A program made the translations under genes and the position numbers. Below are positions 1 to 7,319 of a stretch of 64,000 bases of DNA, piece after piece. Positions within the stretch are counted from its first letter, which is position 1. The number at the start of each line of letters is the position of its first letter. The notes below the pieces were generated by a model that ran no database searches, was not told where the DNA came from, and was given only the letters and a program-made list of their open reading frames with translations. The stretch is from Tepidisphaera sp. (GTDB lineage: Bacteria > Planctomycetota > Phycisphaerae > Phycisphaerales > UBA1924), in NCBI GenBank assembly GCA_016124375.1, contig WGNV01000002.1:186001-250000 (forward strand), read 5' to 3'.

Positions 1-672
1 GCCATCACCCTGCGGCACCCACATCGGCAGGGTGTCCGTGCCCTCCCAGTCGGTGATCTTCTTGGAGGTGTGGTCCTTCAGATTGAACAGCCAGATGTCG
101 GTGGCCATGCCGCCCCGGTAGCGCTTCCAGGTGCGGGTGTCGGTGCTGTGGGTGGTATACGCGAGCCAGTTGCTGTCCGGACTGATGGAGCCGAAGCCGG
201 CGTACGGCACGGGGAGCTTTTCCGGCAGGCCCCCGGCGGCGGGAACGGTAAAGAGCTGCGTCTGGCGCTGCAGCCCGGCCAGGCCGTTGGTCAGGAACAG
301 AATCTTGCCGTCGGGCGTCCAGTCGGCGGTTGCTTCGCCCGCGGGGTGATACGTGACGCGGAAGGGCACGCCCCCGGTGACCGGCATGGTGTAGATGTCG
401 CGGTTGCCGTCGTAGTCGCCGATGAACGCGACGGTCTTGCCATCGGGCGAGAACTTGGGCAGGCTCTCGAGCCCGGGCGGGCTGGCCAGGGGCGAGGCCA
501 TGCCGCCCGCCTTGGGCACGACCCACAGGTCGTTGGCATATTCGAACACGATCTGCGTCGCGGAGACATCGGGCCAGCGCAGCATGCCCGCGTGGGGCGT
601 CACGTCGGCGTTGGCGGCGGCGCCGGCAGCGAGGAAGATGAACAATGCGGCGCCGAGGGTTCGAGTCTTCAC
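1..672 (-). CDS. Tricorn/TolB-type beta-propeller protein, N-terminal part (cut by window edge)
   Basis: The frame is open from a GTG at 670-672 to the left edge, giving 224 codons with no stop in the window. An AAAGGA ribosome-binding site lies about 8 bases upstream. The first ~24 residues form a signal peptide with a hydrophobic Leu/Ala core. Blades of a TolB/tricorn six-bladed propeller follow: a MLRWPDVSATQIVF segment, NDLWVVPKAGG, then repeated FSPDGK and WTPDGK turns. The complete tricorn protease at 31263 starts the same way, so this is probably a second tricorn-family peptidase. The PDZ and S41 peptidase domains would lie outside the window, so a propeller-only protein cannot be excluded. 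A competing GTG four bases upstream opens a frame with no propeller sequence and is rejected. Confidence 0.85.
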   Translation of the reverse strand, partial: MKTRTLGAALFIFLAAGAAANADVTPHAGMLRWPDVSATQIVFEYANDLWVVPKAGGMASPLASPPGLESLPKFSPDGKTVAFIGDYDGNRDIYTMPVTGGVPFRVTYHPAGEATADWTPDGKILFLTNGLAGLQRQTQLFTVPAAGGLPEKLPVPYAGFGSISPDSNWLAYTTHSTDTRTWKRYRGGMATDIWLFNLKDHTSKKITDWEGTDTLPMWVPQGDG

Positions 673-938
673 GCACGAGTCCTTTCAGTGTGGTTCCGGG
701 GTCTTTCGGGAGAATCTTTGGAGAGTTTCGGGGGGAGTTCGGGGCGAGTGTCGGGAGCCGGTTCGCGAACGCGAGCGGCTGTCATGCCGCGTTGCGCCTT
801 GGGGCGGAAGTGTACTGAGTGCGAAGGCCCGGGGCGAAGCGAGCTTGATGGGATGCGAGTGGTTGCGGGAGGATTCGCAAGAAGCAAGATGTAGAGAGAT
901 GCGCCGGGCGCGGAGTTCCGTCGGCGGGTCGAGTCGCG
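673..938. other. Intergenic region between the tricorn-like gene and dnaE2
   Basis: This 266-base stretch separates the start of the tricorn-like gene from the dnaE2 stop, both on the minus strand. I find no coding frame with credible composition. A TACACT hexamer on the minus strand (809-814) could be a -10 element for the left-edge gene, which would give a leader of about 130 bases. No matching -35 is visible. Confidence 0.4.
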
Positions 939-3900
939 TCAATGAAAATCGCGGCTGCGGGCGTGGATGGACTCGCCCGCGATCGATACACGCCGGATGC
1001 GGCGCGTCATGACGTGCACGACGTCGCCCTGACGCTCCACGATGCCGGTGGCGGCGATGGCCTGGCTGTGCTTGGCCGCGGCCCGGAAACGTTCGTAGAT
1101 CTTGGGCCGCACGATCAGGTTGGCCACGCCGGTCTCGTCTTCGATCGTCATGAACACGATGCCGCTGGCCGTGCCCGGGCGCTGACGCACCAGCACCAGC
1201 CCCGCCACCGTGACGGGCGAGCCCGCGGGGGTGAGCGCTGGGTCGGCGAGCGCGGCATTCGGCGTCACGCCCTGGGCGGCCAGGGCTTCGCGGGCGAAAC
1301 GCATGGGGTGGGCCTTCAAGGAAAGTCCGACATTGCGATAGTCCTCGCTCACGCCAGTGAGCGCCGACTGCGCGGGCAAAGCGCACGGGGCGGCCACATC
1401 CGCCCACACGCCTGCCTGCTCGAAGAGCGGCGCGGGGTCGTCCTTGAGGGCTTGAATCGCCCACAGGGCACGCTGGCGCGAGAGGCCGAGGGAGTTGAAG
1501 GCGTCGGCCTGGGCGAGCAGGCGGAGCGAGGCGACGCTGATGCTGCTGGATCGCCAGAGGGTGGGAATGTCGCGGAAGAGGCCCCGACCGGCGCGGGCGG
1601 CGGCCTCGACGGCGGCAACGAGTTTTTCCGCCTCCTCCTGCGAAAGCCCGCGCACCAGCCGCATGCCCAGCCGAATCGCTGGCCCGCTGGGTGTCGGTTC
1701 CAGCGTGCAGTCCCACTGGCTGTGACTCACATCCACGGGCCGCACTTCGACGCCGTGCGCCTGAGCGTCGCGGATGATCTGGGCGGGTTGATAAAACCCC
1801 ATCGGCTGGCTGTTGATGAGCCCGGCGGCGAAGGCGGCGGGATGGTGGCGCTTGAGCCACGCCGACGAATAGACCAGCAGCGCGAAACTGGCGGCGTGGG
1901 ATTCCGGGAAGCCGTAGCCGCTGAACCCGCTGATTTGCTGGAAGACTTGAGCCGCGAACTGGGGCGTGTGCCCGCGGGCCTGCATGCCGCTGATCAGTTG
2001 GTGTTCGAATCGCTTGATCGCGCTGCCGCTGCGTTTCCATGAGGCGATGGCGCGGCGAAGTTGGTCGGCCTCGCCCGGCGTGAAGCCCGCGGCGACGACG
2101 GCCAGGGCCATGGCCTGTTCCTGAAACAGCGGCACGCCCAGCGTGCGACCCAGCACGCGCTCGATCTCGGGTGAGGCGAACTCGACGGGTTCCTCGCCGT
2201 TCCGTCGGCGTATGTAAGGATGCACCATCTTGCCTTGGATGGGCCCCGGGCGCACGATCGCGACCTCGATGACCAGGTCGTAGTAGCAGCGCGGCTTGAG
2301 CCTTGGCAACATCGACATCTGGGCCCGTGATTCGATCTGGAAGACGCCCACGGTGTCGGCCTTGCAGGCCATGTCGTAGGTGGCGGGGTCTTCAGGAGGA
2401 ATCGTCGCGAGCGTGAGCGACGCGCCGCCGCTGGTCGAGACGAGGTCGAGGGTTTTTCGAAGACACGACAGCATGCCCAGGCCCAGCACATCCACCTTGA
2501 GCATGCCCATTGCCTCGATGTCGTCCTTGTCCCACTCGATGACTGTCCGGTCCTGCATCGCGGCGTTTTCGATGGGCACCAGTTCGCTCAAGGGCGTGCG
2601 GGTGATGACGAAGCCGCCGACGTGCTGCGAGAGATGCCGCGGAAAGCCCATGATCTCGCGGGCGAGTTGCACGGTCGTTCGCAGCGTGGGCTCGCGCGGG
2701 TTCAGGCCCAGGCGGCGCAGCCGCGCGTCGTCCGCGGGTTCGTCGCTCCACCAGTCCAGGTCCTTGGCCATGATGCCGAGCGTGTCGGCGGAGAGGCCCA
2801 TCGCCTTGCCCACTTCGCGGATGGCGCTGCGACCCCGGTAACTGATGACCTCGGCGGTGAGGGCCGCCCGGTCGCGCCCGTACTTGGCGTACAGATGCTG
2901 GATCACCTCCTCGCGGCGTTCGTGCTCGAAGTCGATGTCGATGTCGGGCGGCTCGTCGCGTTCCTTGCTGATGAATCGCTCGAAGAGCATGCTGACCCGC
3001 GCGGGGTCGACGGCGGTGACGCCCAGGCAGTAACACACCGCGGAGTTGGCCGCGGCCCCGCGCCCCTGGCACAGAATGCCCCGGGAGCGAGCGAAGCGCA
3101 CGATTTCCTCGACCGTCAGGAAATACGGCGCGTAGTTGAGTTCATCGATGAGCCGCAGTTCGTGGTCGATCTGGGCCTGCACGCTCGCCGGCACGCCTTG
3201 CGGGTAGCGCGTGGCGGCTCCCGCGCGGGTGAGTTCCGCCAGGTGACGCATCGGCGTCGAGCCTTGGGGCACGATTTCGTCGGGGTATTCGTACTTGAGT
3301 TGATCCAGGGAAAAGCCGCGGGCTCGCGCGGCGATCTCGCGCGTGCGGGCGATGGCGCCGGGGTGACCCGCGAACAGCCGAGCCATTTCGTCGGCGGGCT
3401 TGAGATGTCTTTCGCTGTTGGCGGCCAGCCTCCAGCCAGCCGCGGCCACTGTGCACCCGTGCTTGATGCACGTGAGCACGTCACGCAATCGCCGTCGCTG
3501 CGGCGAATGAAAGTGCACGGCGTTGGTCGCTACCACCGGCACGCTCACTCGCTCTGCCAGCGACACCACCTCGCGCACGCGGGCGTCGTCATCTTGTGTG
3601 TACGTCCGCGCGACTGCGATCGACAGACGATCGTCGTCAAACACGCCCCGCAGCGTGCGAGCCGTCTCGGCGCACGTTGGGTTCAGTTCTTCGGGGGGCG
3701 CCAGCACGCACAGCAGCCCTTCGTGATGTGCCGCGATGTCGACGAGCGTCAGGTGACACTGCCCCTTTGGGGCGCGGCGTTTGCCGAGCGTGAGGAGGCG
3801 GCACAGGTTGGCGTATGCCGCGCGACTGGTCGGATACAGCAGCAGCGACAGGCCCGGCGCGTCGGTGGGCTTCACGCGCGAGCCGACGACCAACTGGATG

Positions 3901-4172
3901 CCCGCCCGCTTGGCGGCGACGTGGGCCCGCACGATGCCCGCCAAGGAGTGCGTGTCGGCGATGGCGATGGCGGTGTGACCGAGAGCCGCGGCGTGCTCGA
4001 CGAGTTCGTCCGCATGGCTCGCGCCTTCCAGAAACGAAAAGTTGCTGATGCAGTCCAACTCCGCGTAGCCCCCGGCGGCCGGCGCGTGATGCCCGGGCTC
4101 GCTGGGCGAGCACGCAGGGTGCGGGCGGACTTTGGGAAAAGGTGCTTCGGGCATAAAACTGCGCTGCGTCAC
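939..4172 (-). CDS. dnaE2: Error-prone DNA polymerase III alpha subunit DnaE2/ImuC
   Basis: A 1077-residue C-family polymerase of the DnaE2 (ImuC) type, which performs translesion synthesis with ImuA and ImuB. An N-terminal PHP domain begins near residue 38 (NFSFLEGASH). Its metal motif is degenerate, with ELDC where replicative enzymes have a His, as is common in DnaE2. The polymerase core carries the catalytic PDIDIDF near residue 410 and VDVLGLGML near 558. A C-terminal OB fold (residues ~985-1035) contains TVAGLVLVRQRPGTASG, typical of DnaE2. Length fits the family (1000-1100). The start is a GTG; an in-frame ATG at 4154 is the alternative. It is the last gene of the SRAP-imuA-imuB-dnaE2 cassette, 191 bases after imuB, with a cloverleaf repeat in the gap. 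Confidence 0.95.
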   Translation of the reverse strand: MTQRSFMPEAPFPKVRPHPACSPSEPGHHAPAAGGYAELDCISNFSFLEGASHADELVEHAAALGHTAIAIADTHSLAGIVRAHVAAKRAGIQLVVGSRVKPTDAPGLSLLLYPTSRAAYANLCRLLTLGKRRAPKGQCHLTLVDIAAHHEGLLCVLAPPEELNPTCAETARTLRGVFDDDRLSIAVARTYTQDDDARVREVVSLAERVSVPVVATNAVHFHSPQRRRLRDVLTCIKHGCTVAAAGWRLAANSERHLKPADEMARLFAGHPGAIARTREIAARARGFSLDQLKYEYPDEIVPQGSTPMRHLAELTRAGAATRYPQGVPASVQAQIDHELRLIDELNYAPYFLTVEEIVRFARSRGILCQGRGAAANSAVCYCLGVTAVDPARVSMLFERFISKERDEPPDIDIDFEHERREEVIQHLYAKYGRDRAALTAEVISYRGRSAIREVGKAMGLSADTLGIMAKDLDWWSDEPADDARLRRLGLNPREPTLRTTVQLAREIMGFPRHLSQHVGGFVITRTPLSELVPIENAAMQDRTVIEWDKDDIEAMGMLKVDVLGLGMLSCLRKTLDLVSTSGGASLTLATIPPEDPATYDMACKADTVGVFQIESRAQMSMLPRLKPRCYYDLVIEVAIVRPGPIQGKMVHPYIRRRNGEEPVEFASPEIERVLGRTLGVPLFQEQAMALAVVAAGFTPGEADQLRRAIASWKRSGSAIKRFEHQLISGMQARGHTPQFAAQVFQQISGFSGYGFPESHAASFALLVYSSAWLKRHHPAAFAAGLINSQPMGFYQPAQIIRDAQAHGVEVRPVDVSHSQWDCTLEPTPSGPAIRLGMRLVRGLSQEEAEKLVAAVEAAARAGRGLFRDIPTLWRSSSISVASLRLLAQADAFNSLGLSRQRALWAIQALKDDPAPLFEQAGVWADVAAPCALPAQSALTGVSEDYRNVGLSLKAHPMRFAREALAAQGVTPNAALADPALTPAGSPVTVAGLVLVRQRPGTASGIVFMTIEDETGVANLIVRPKIYERFRAAAKHSQAIAATGIVERQGDVVHVMTRRIRRVSIAGESIHARSRDFH

Positions 4173-4231
4173 AATCGAACTTCATCAAACTTCGGCGATA
4201 TCAAACCTCAGCGATGCGATGGGCCAATCCG

Positions 4232-4325
4232 GACGCCGGACCTGAGCGAAGCGAAGGTCCGGGTTGGATGTGGGTCACGCTCGCGTTACCCACCCGGAGA
4301 TTCGCCAAGCCTCATCTCCGGCGTC
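4232..4325. repeat. Cloverleaf-forming intergenic repeat, copy A
   Basis: This 94-base element lies between imuB and dnaE2 and folds into a four-way junction with no unpaired junction bases. The outer stem is GACGCC (4232-4237) with GGCGTC (4320-4325). Hairpin 1 is GGACCT (4238-4243) with AGGTCC (4255-4260). Hairpin 2 is GGGT (4261-4264) with ACCC (4292-4295), and GTGGGT (4270-4275) can pair inside it with ACCCAC (4288-4293). Hairpin 3 is GGAGAT (4296-4301) with ATCTCC (4314-4319). A second copy at 23205-23284 keeps the architecture with compensatory changes in hairpin 3. It does not resemble tRNA. It is probably a dispersed extragenic palindrome; function is unknown. Confidence 0.8.
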
Positions 4326-4363
4326 TGCAATGGCGTGTTCGCTGTCTCCTCCGTGTCCGTTCA

Positions 4364-5860
4364 TCACGCCCACTCTCCGTGCACAAACCACGCGTCGCGC
4401 TCGCCCACGCTCGCGCGAAAGATCCACAGCACGCGTCCATCCAACAACGCCACCTTGAAGTAGTCGCGCACGCGGGGCAGGGCCGCGGGGCGCCACCATT
4501 CCTCCTCGATGCGTTCGGGGCCGATGCCCGCGACGACGGGGTGGGTGTCACCCTGCATGCGGATGGCCGCGAGCGGGCCGTCGGGCACGAGGAGCGTCAC
4601 CTCGATGGGCCGGGGCGGATCGAAGAGCACGCTGGGGCGATCCTCGCTCGTCACCTTCGCCAACTCGGCTTCAGGCAGGCCGACATCGAACGCGAAGGCG
4701 GCTTCCGGCACGTGCGATTCGATCGCCCGCAGCGAACGCACCCGCTCGGCGCCCAGGCGAGCGCCGAGCGTGTCGGCGAGGTTGGCGATGTCGGCCGGGG
4801 CCTCGGCGGGCGCGGGGGCCCAGTGCTCGCGCTGCGTGTGCGCCACGCACGACACCTGCCCGGCCCGAGCCGCGACGCCCTGCACGCCAAAGCCCAGTTC
4901 CGCCCGGTCCACCTCGCTTGCCAGCAGCGACCACAGGTGCTTGGGGTCGCGCGAAGGGCGGCTCGTGCGTGCCCTCAGCGTGAGCGGCGCCATGTCGGAC
5001 CGGTCCAGCGTGAGTTCCAGCAGTCGGCACCCCCGCTCGCGGGCGTGCAGCAGTTCGCACACGCGGGTGATGACGTTGCGAGCCGCCAGCGTGATCGATT
5101 CGAGCCGATCGGTCGGGCCGTCGAACGTCATCTCCGCGATCAAGGGGGGACGCCCCCGCAAGGGCGTGATGAGTTCGGGCGTGCGCCCCAGGGCCTGGTC
5201 GAGGCGCAGCAGCAGCCCGTCGCCATAGCGGGCGGCCAGCGCGTCGCGCGAGATCGCCAGCAACTCGCCGATGCGTGAGAACCCGATGCGTGCGAGGCGG
5301 TCGAGCGTCGCGGGTTCGAGGCGCAGGGCCGCGAGCGGCAGGTCGCGCAGCGCGTCGAGCACGTCCGACTGCGTCACGACGGCTTCGGGCTCGGCCCCGA
5401 ATCGCGCCAGCGCCCACGCCGCCCCGAAGGTCGGGGCGGCCGCCACCCGCACCGCAAACCCGCGGCGCCGAAACCTCGCCCCGAACAACCGGACCAATCT
5501 GGCCACGCTGCCGTAGAGCCGTTCGCACCCGCTCACGTCACAGAGCAGTCCATCGGGCGGATCGAGCGATACCACCGGCGCCAGGCGCGTGCTTGCAACG
5601 CCCGCCCGGCGCAGCGACCACGCGACGCCCGCTTCGTCCAGCGCCTCGATGCAGTGGCGCGTGGGCAAGAGGGCCCGCGCATGGGCGAGGGTCATGCCCG
5701 GTCGCACGCCGCGCTTGCTCGCCGATGCGCTGGCCGCGGCGACCACCTCCACCTGGTGCTCGCAGCGGCTCAGCACGATCGGCGTCGCGTCGCTAAGACG
5801 CCTGGCGCGTCGCACCAGGTCGGTCGCGAACCTCGGAAGATGTACTGCCAAGCCCACCAT
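4364..5860 (-). CDS. imuB: ImuB, catalytically inactive Y-family polymerase homologue
   Basis: A 498-residue DinB/Y-family protein of the ImuB type. It is the mutasome hub that links ImuA and DnaE2 to the sliding clamp. The N-terminal ~230 residues follow the Y-family palm/fingers/thumb layout (RRGVRPGMTLAHARALLP, LCDVSGCERLYG, LARIGFSRIGELLAI). The N-terminal metal-binding acidic residue of active enzymes is absent (GLAVHLPRFATD), as expected for ImuB. The C-terminal half is the variable ImuB region. Its start lies inside the 3' end of imuA with a 68-base overlap, so the two are translationally coupled. Context makes the assignment firm. Confidence 0.93.
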   Translation of the reverse strand: MVGLAVHLPRFATDLVRRARRLSDATPIVLSRCEHQVEVVAAASASASKRGVRPGMTLAHARALLPTRHCIEALDEAGVAWSLRRAGVASTRLAPVVSLDPPDGLLCDVSGCERLYGSVARLVRLFGARFRRRGFAVRVAAAPTFGAAWALARFGAEPEAVVTQSDVLDALRDLPLAALRLEPATLDRLARIGFSRIGELLAISRDALAARYGDGLLLRLDQALGRTPELITPLRGRPPLIAEMTFDGPTDRLESITLAARNVITRVCELLHARERGCRLLELTLDRSDMAPLTLRARTSRPSRDPKHLWSLLASEVDRAELGFGVQGVAARAGQVSCVAHTQREHWAPAPAEAPADIANLADTLGARLGAERVRSLRAIESHVPEAAFAFDVGLPEAELAKVTSEDRPSVLFDPPRPIEVTLLVPDGPLAAIRMQGDTHPVVAGIGPERIEEEWWRPAALPRVRDYFKVALLDGRVLWIFRASVGERDAWFVHGEWA

Positions 5861-6551
5861 CGCGCCCTCGCTCGATGATCCACCTTGGGGTGTCGCCCGC
5901 GCGAGCGCCCCGCACCAGTTCCACCATCCAGCGGCTGTTCACCCCAGCCGCCGGATGCACGCCCACCACCCACTTCGTACTCGCGAACGAAATCTCCCCG
6001 CGCTCGTGAGGCGGGCGGGCGAGCAACCCCACCGTGCCCGCGCCGGCGCAGGCCAGTTGCACCCGCCGCGAGGCGGCACTGTCGAAGCCCGAGGCATCTG
6101 CGATGACGACAACGCCGGGAGCGCGAAGGGCGGCATCGACGGCCCACGCGCGCGAGCCGGCGTCGGGGGCATCGACCCACAGACAGCGCGAGGCAGCGCC
6201 CAAGCCCCGGATGGCGGCGTGTCCGTAGAGCCACATCCGCCGCCCGACCCACACGCACCACGCCCCGCGCGAAGCCGCCCGGCGAGCCAGGTGCGCGAGC
6301 AGCAAGAGCGGCGGTCGCCAGTCGCGCATGCCGTACTTGCCGCGCTCGCCGCAACTGCCGTGATTCACCAGTCCCACAAACTCGTGCGTCGCGCCGGTGA
6401 GCAGGCCCCCCTCGGTGAGCGAGGCATCCGCCGCCGCCCACCCGGTCGAGATCACCTCGCGCTGCACGGTGCCGGCGCGGGTGAGTTCGATGTCCCGCAG
6501 GCGCTGACGCAGGGTGTCGAGCGATATCGATTGAATCGCTTCTGATCGCAT
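5793..6551 (-). CDS. imuA: ImuA-like RecA-fold protein of the mutasome cassette
   Basis: A 252-residue protein in the ImuA position, immediately before imuB and overlapping it. Family-like segments are ISTGWAAADASLTEGG-type (residues ~35-52) and an ATHEFVG strand, which correspond to the start of the RecA-like core. The Walker A lysine is not visible, consistent with degenerate ImuA ATPase sites. ImuA is a SOS-induced accessory factor for DnaE2-dependent mutagenesis. The start ATG at 6549-6551 has no Shine-Dalgarno. It lies exactly six bases after a -10 hexamer, so the mRNA is probably leaderless. A palindrome overlaps that promoter. Identification rests partly on synteny. Confidence 0.88.
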   Translation of the reverse strand: MRSEAIQSISLDTLRQRLRDIELTRAGTVQREVISTGWAAADASLTEGGLLTGATHEFVGLVNHGSCGERGKYGMRDWRPPLLLLAHLARRAASRGAWCVWVGRRMWLYGHAAIRGLGAASRCLWVDAPDAGSRAWAVDAALRAPGVVVIADASGFDSAASRRVQLACAGAGTVGLLARPPHERGEISFASTKWVVGVHPAAGVNSRWMVELVRGARAGDTPRWIIERGRDGGLGSTSSEVRDRPGATRQAS

Positions 6552-6553
6552 AC

Positions 6554-6586
6554 CGTTAGGGTATCAGAAAACCCTAACGAAGTCAA
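6554..6586 (-). promoter_or_regulatory. imuA promoter with embedded palindromic operator (candidate SOS box)
   Basis: On the minus strand a -35 TTGACT (6581-6586), a 17-base spacer and a -10 TACCCT (6558-6563) precede imuA. The expected transcription start is the A of the ATG at 6551. A perfect 9-bp inverted repeat, CGTTAGGGT (6554-6562) and ACCCTAACG (6571-6579) with an 8-base spacer, occupies the region from the -35/-10 spacer to just past the -10. That position suits repressor occlusion. No T-tract follows, so it is not a terminator. LexA is the obvious candidate binder because SOS control of imuA-imuB-dnaE2 is established elsewhere. The motif itself is not one I recognise. Confidence 0.7.
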
Positions 6587-7293
6587 AACAAATTTCCCTG
6601 CGGATCGGACGGCGGGGCGGGGGGTGGCTCGACCGGACGGATCAAATCCGGGGTGTCCAAACGCGAGTTGCTGGCGGCCTTATCCACCGGATATGCGACA
6701 AAACCGGGCATGGGCGAGGGGCTCAGCAGGCGCTCCCGATCACCCTCCGAGAGCGGCTCGGGTGCGAGCCAAAGGCTGAAATCGTCAGGGGTTACGAGCA
6801 CCGGCATCCGGTCGTGCAGTTCGCCCATCAATGGGTTCGGCGTGGTCGTTACGATCGCGAAGCAGTCGGCGGCGTCGCCTGGCTGAGCTGGCTGCCACAC
6901 CCCGGCAAAGAAGTACGGTTCGCGATCTTCGCGTCCGATCCAGTAGGGCTGTTTGGTCTTAGAGCCCGGCATGGTCCGCCACTCGTAGAAGCCGCTGGTG
7001 GGCACGAGGCAGCGCCGTGGCCAGCGGGGGGCTGGCGTGCGGCCCAGCGTCTCGGCCCGGGCGTTGATGCGGCGGGTGCTGTCGGTCGCCCCCGGCGCCC
7101 CCGGGGCCACGCGCAACCCCCACGAGAGCATCACGCCCTCGCGCTGGCCTTTGCTGTCAAGCCGCGCGACGGGCGCGAGCTGTGTCGGCGAGACATTGAA
7201 TCGCGGCGTGAGCTCAATCTCGGGCCAGTGCACCAGCCCGAGCAGGCGAACCAGCTCACGCCAGCGGAACATGTAGGTGTATCGCCCGCACAT
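6583..7293 (-). CDS. SRAP-domain protein (HMCES/YedK family) that crosslinks abasic sites
   Basis: A 236-residue SOS-response-associated peptidase (SRAP) protein. The family shields abasic sites in single-stranded DNA by forming a thiazolidine link through Cys2. The start is set at the ATG giving MCGRY because Cys2 must become the N-terminus; a longer frame upstream is open but would bury it. The family residues are present: NARAET (~77), SGFYEW with the catalytic Glu (~100) and LHDRMPVLV with the catalytic His (~159). Length is normal. A TATGCT hexamer six bases before the ATG supports this start. The gene ends 31 bases before imuA, and its stop overlaps the imuA -35. Confidence 0.95.
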   Translation of the reverse strand: MCGRYTYMFRWRELVRLLGLVHWPEIELTPRFNVSPTQLAPVARLDSKGQREGVMLSWGLRVAPGAPGATDSTRRINARAETLGRTPAPRWPRRCLVPTSGFYEWRTMPGSKTKQPYWIGREDREPYFFAGVWQPAQPGDAADCFAIVTTTPNPLMGELHDRMPVLVTPDDFSLWLAPEPLSEGDRERLLSPSPMPGFVAYPVDKAASNSRLDTPDLIRPVEPPPAPPSDPQGNLF

Positions 7294-7305
7294 GAGGTCA
7301 GCATA
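7294..7305 (-). promoter_or_regulatory. Leaderless-type promoter of the SRAP gene
   Basis: TATGCT on the minus strand (7300-7305) is followed by exactly six bases (GACCTC) and the start ATG. No Shine-Dalgarno is present. The -35 is not clear. The spacing matches six other genes in the window. Confidence 0.6.
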
Positions 7306-7319
7306 CCCCCACGCGAGCG

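Noticed and set aside
685-2040. A 451-codon open frame on the minus strand overlapping dnaE2
   Set aside because: It is an Arg/Pro-rich shadow frame caused by high GC; dnaE2 motifs in the other frame are decisive.
4232-4325. Cloverleaf element considered as a tRNA or tRNA-like gene
   Set aside because: It has no T-loop, D-loop or anticodon-loop consensus, and helix lengths do not fit.
6554-6579. Palindrome before imuA considered as a terminator of the SRAP gene
   Set aside because: No T-tract follows, and it coincides with -35/-10 elements.
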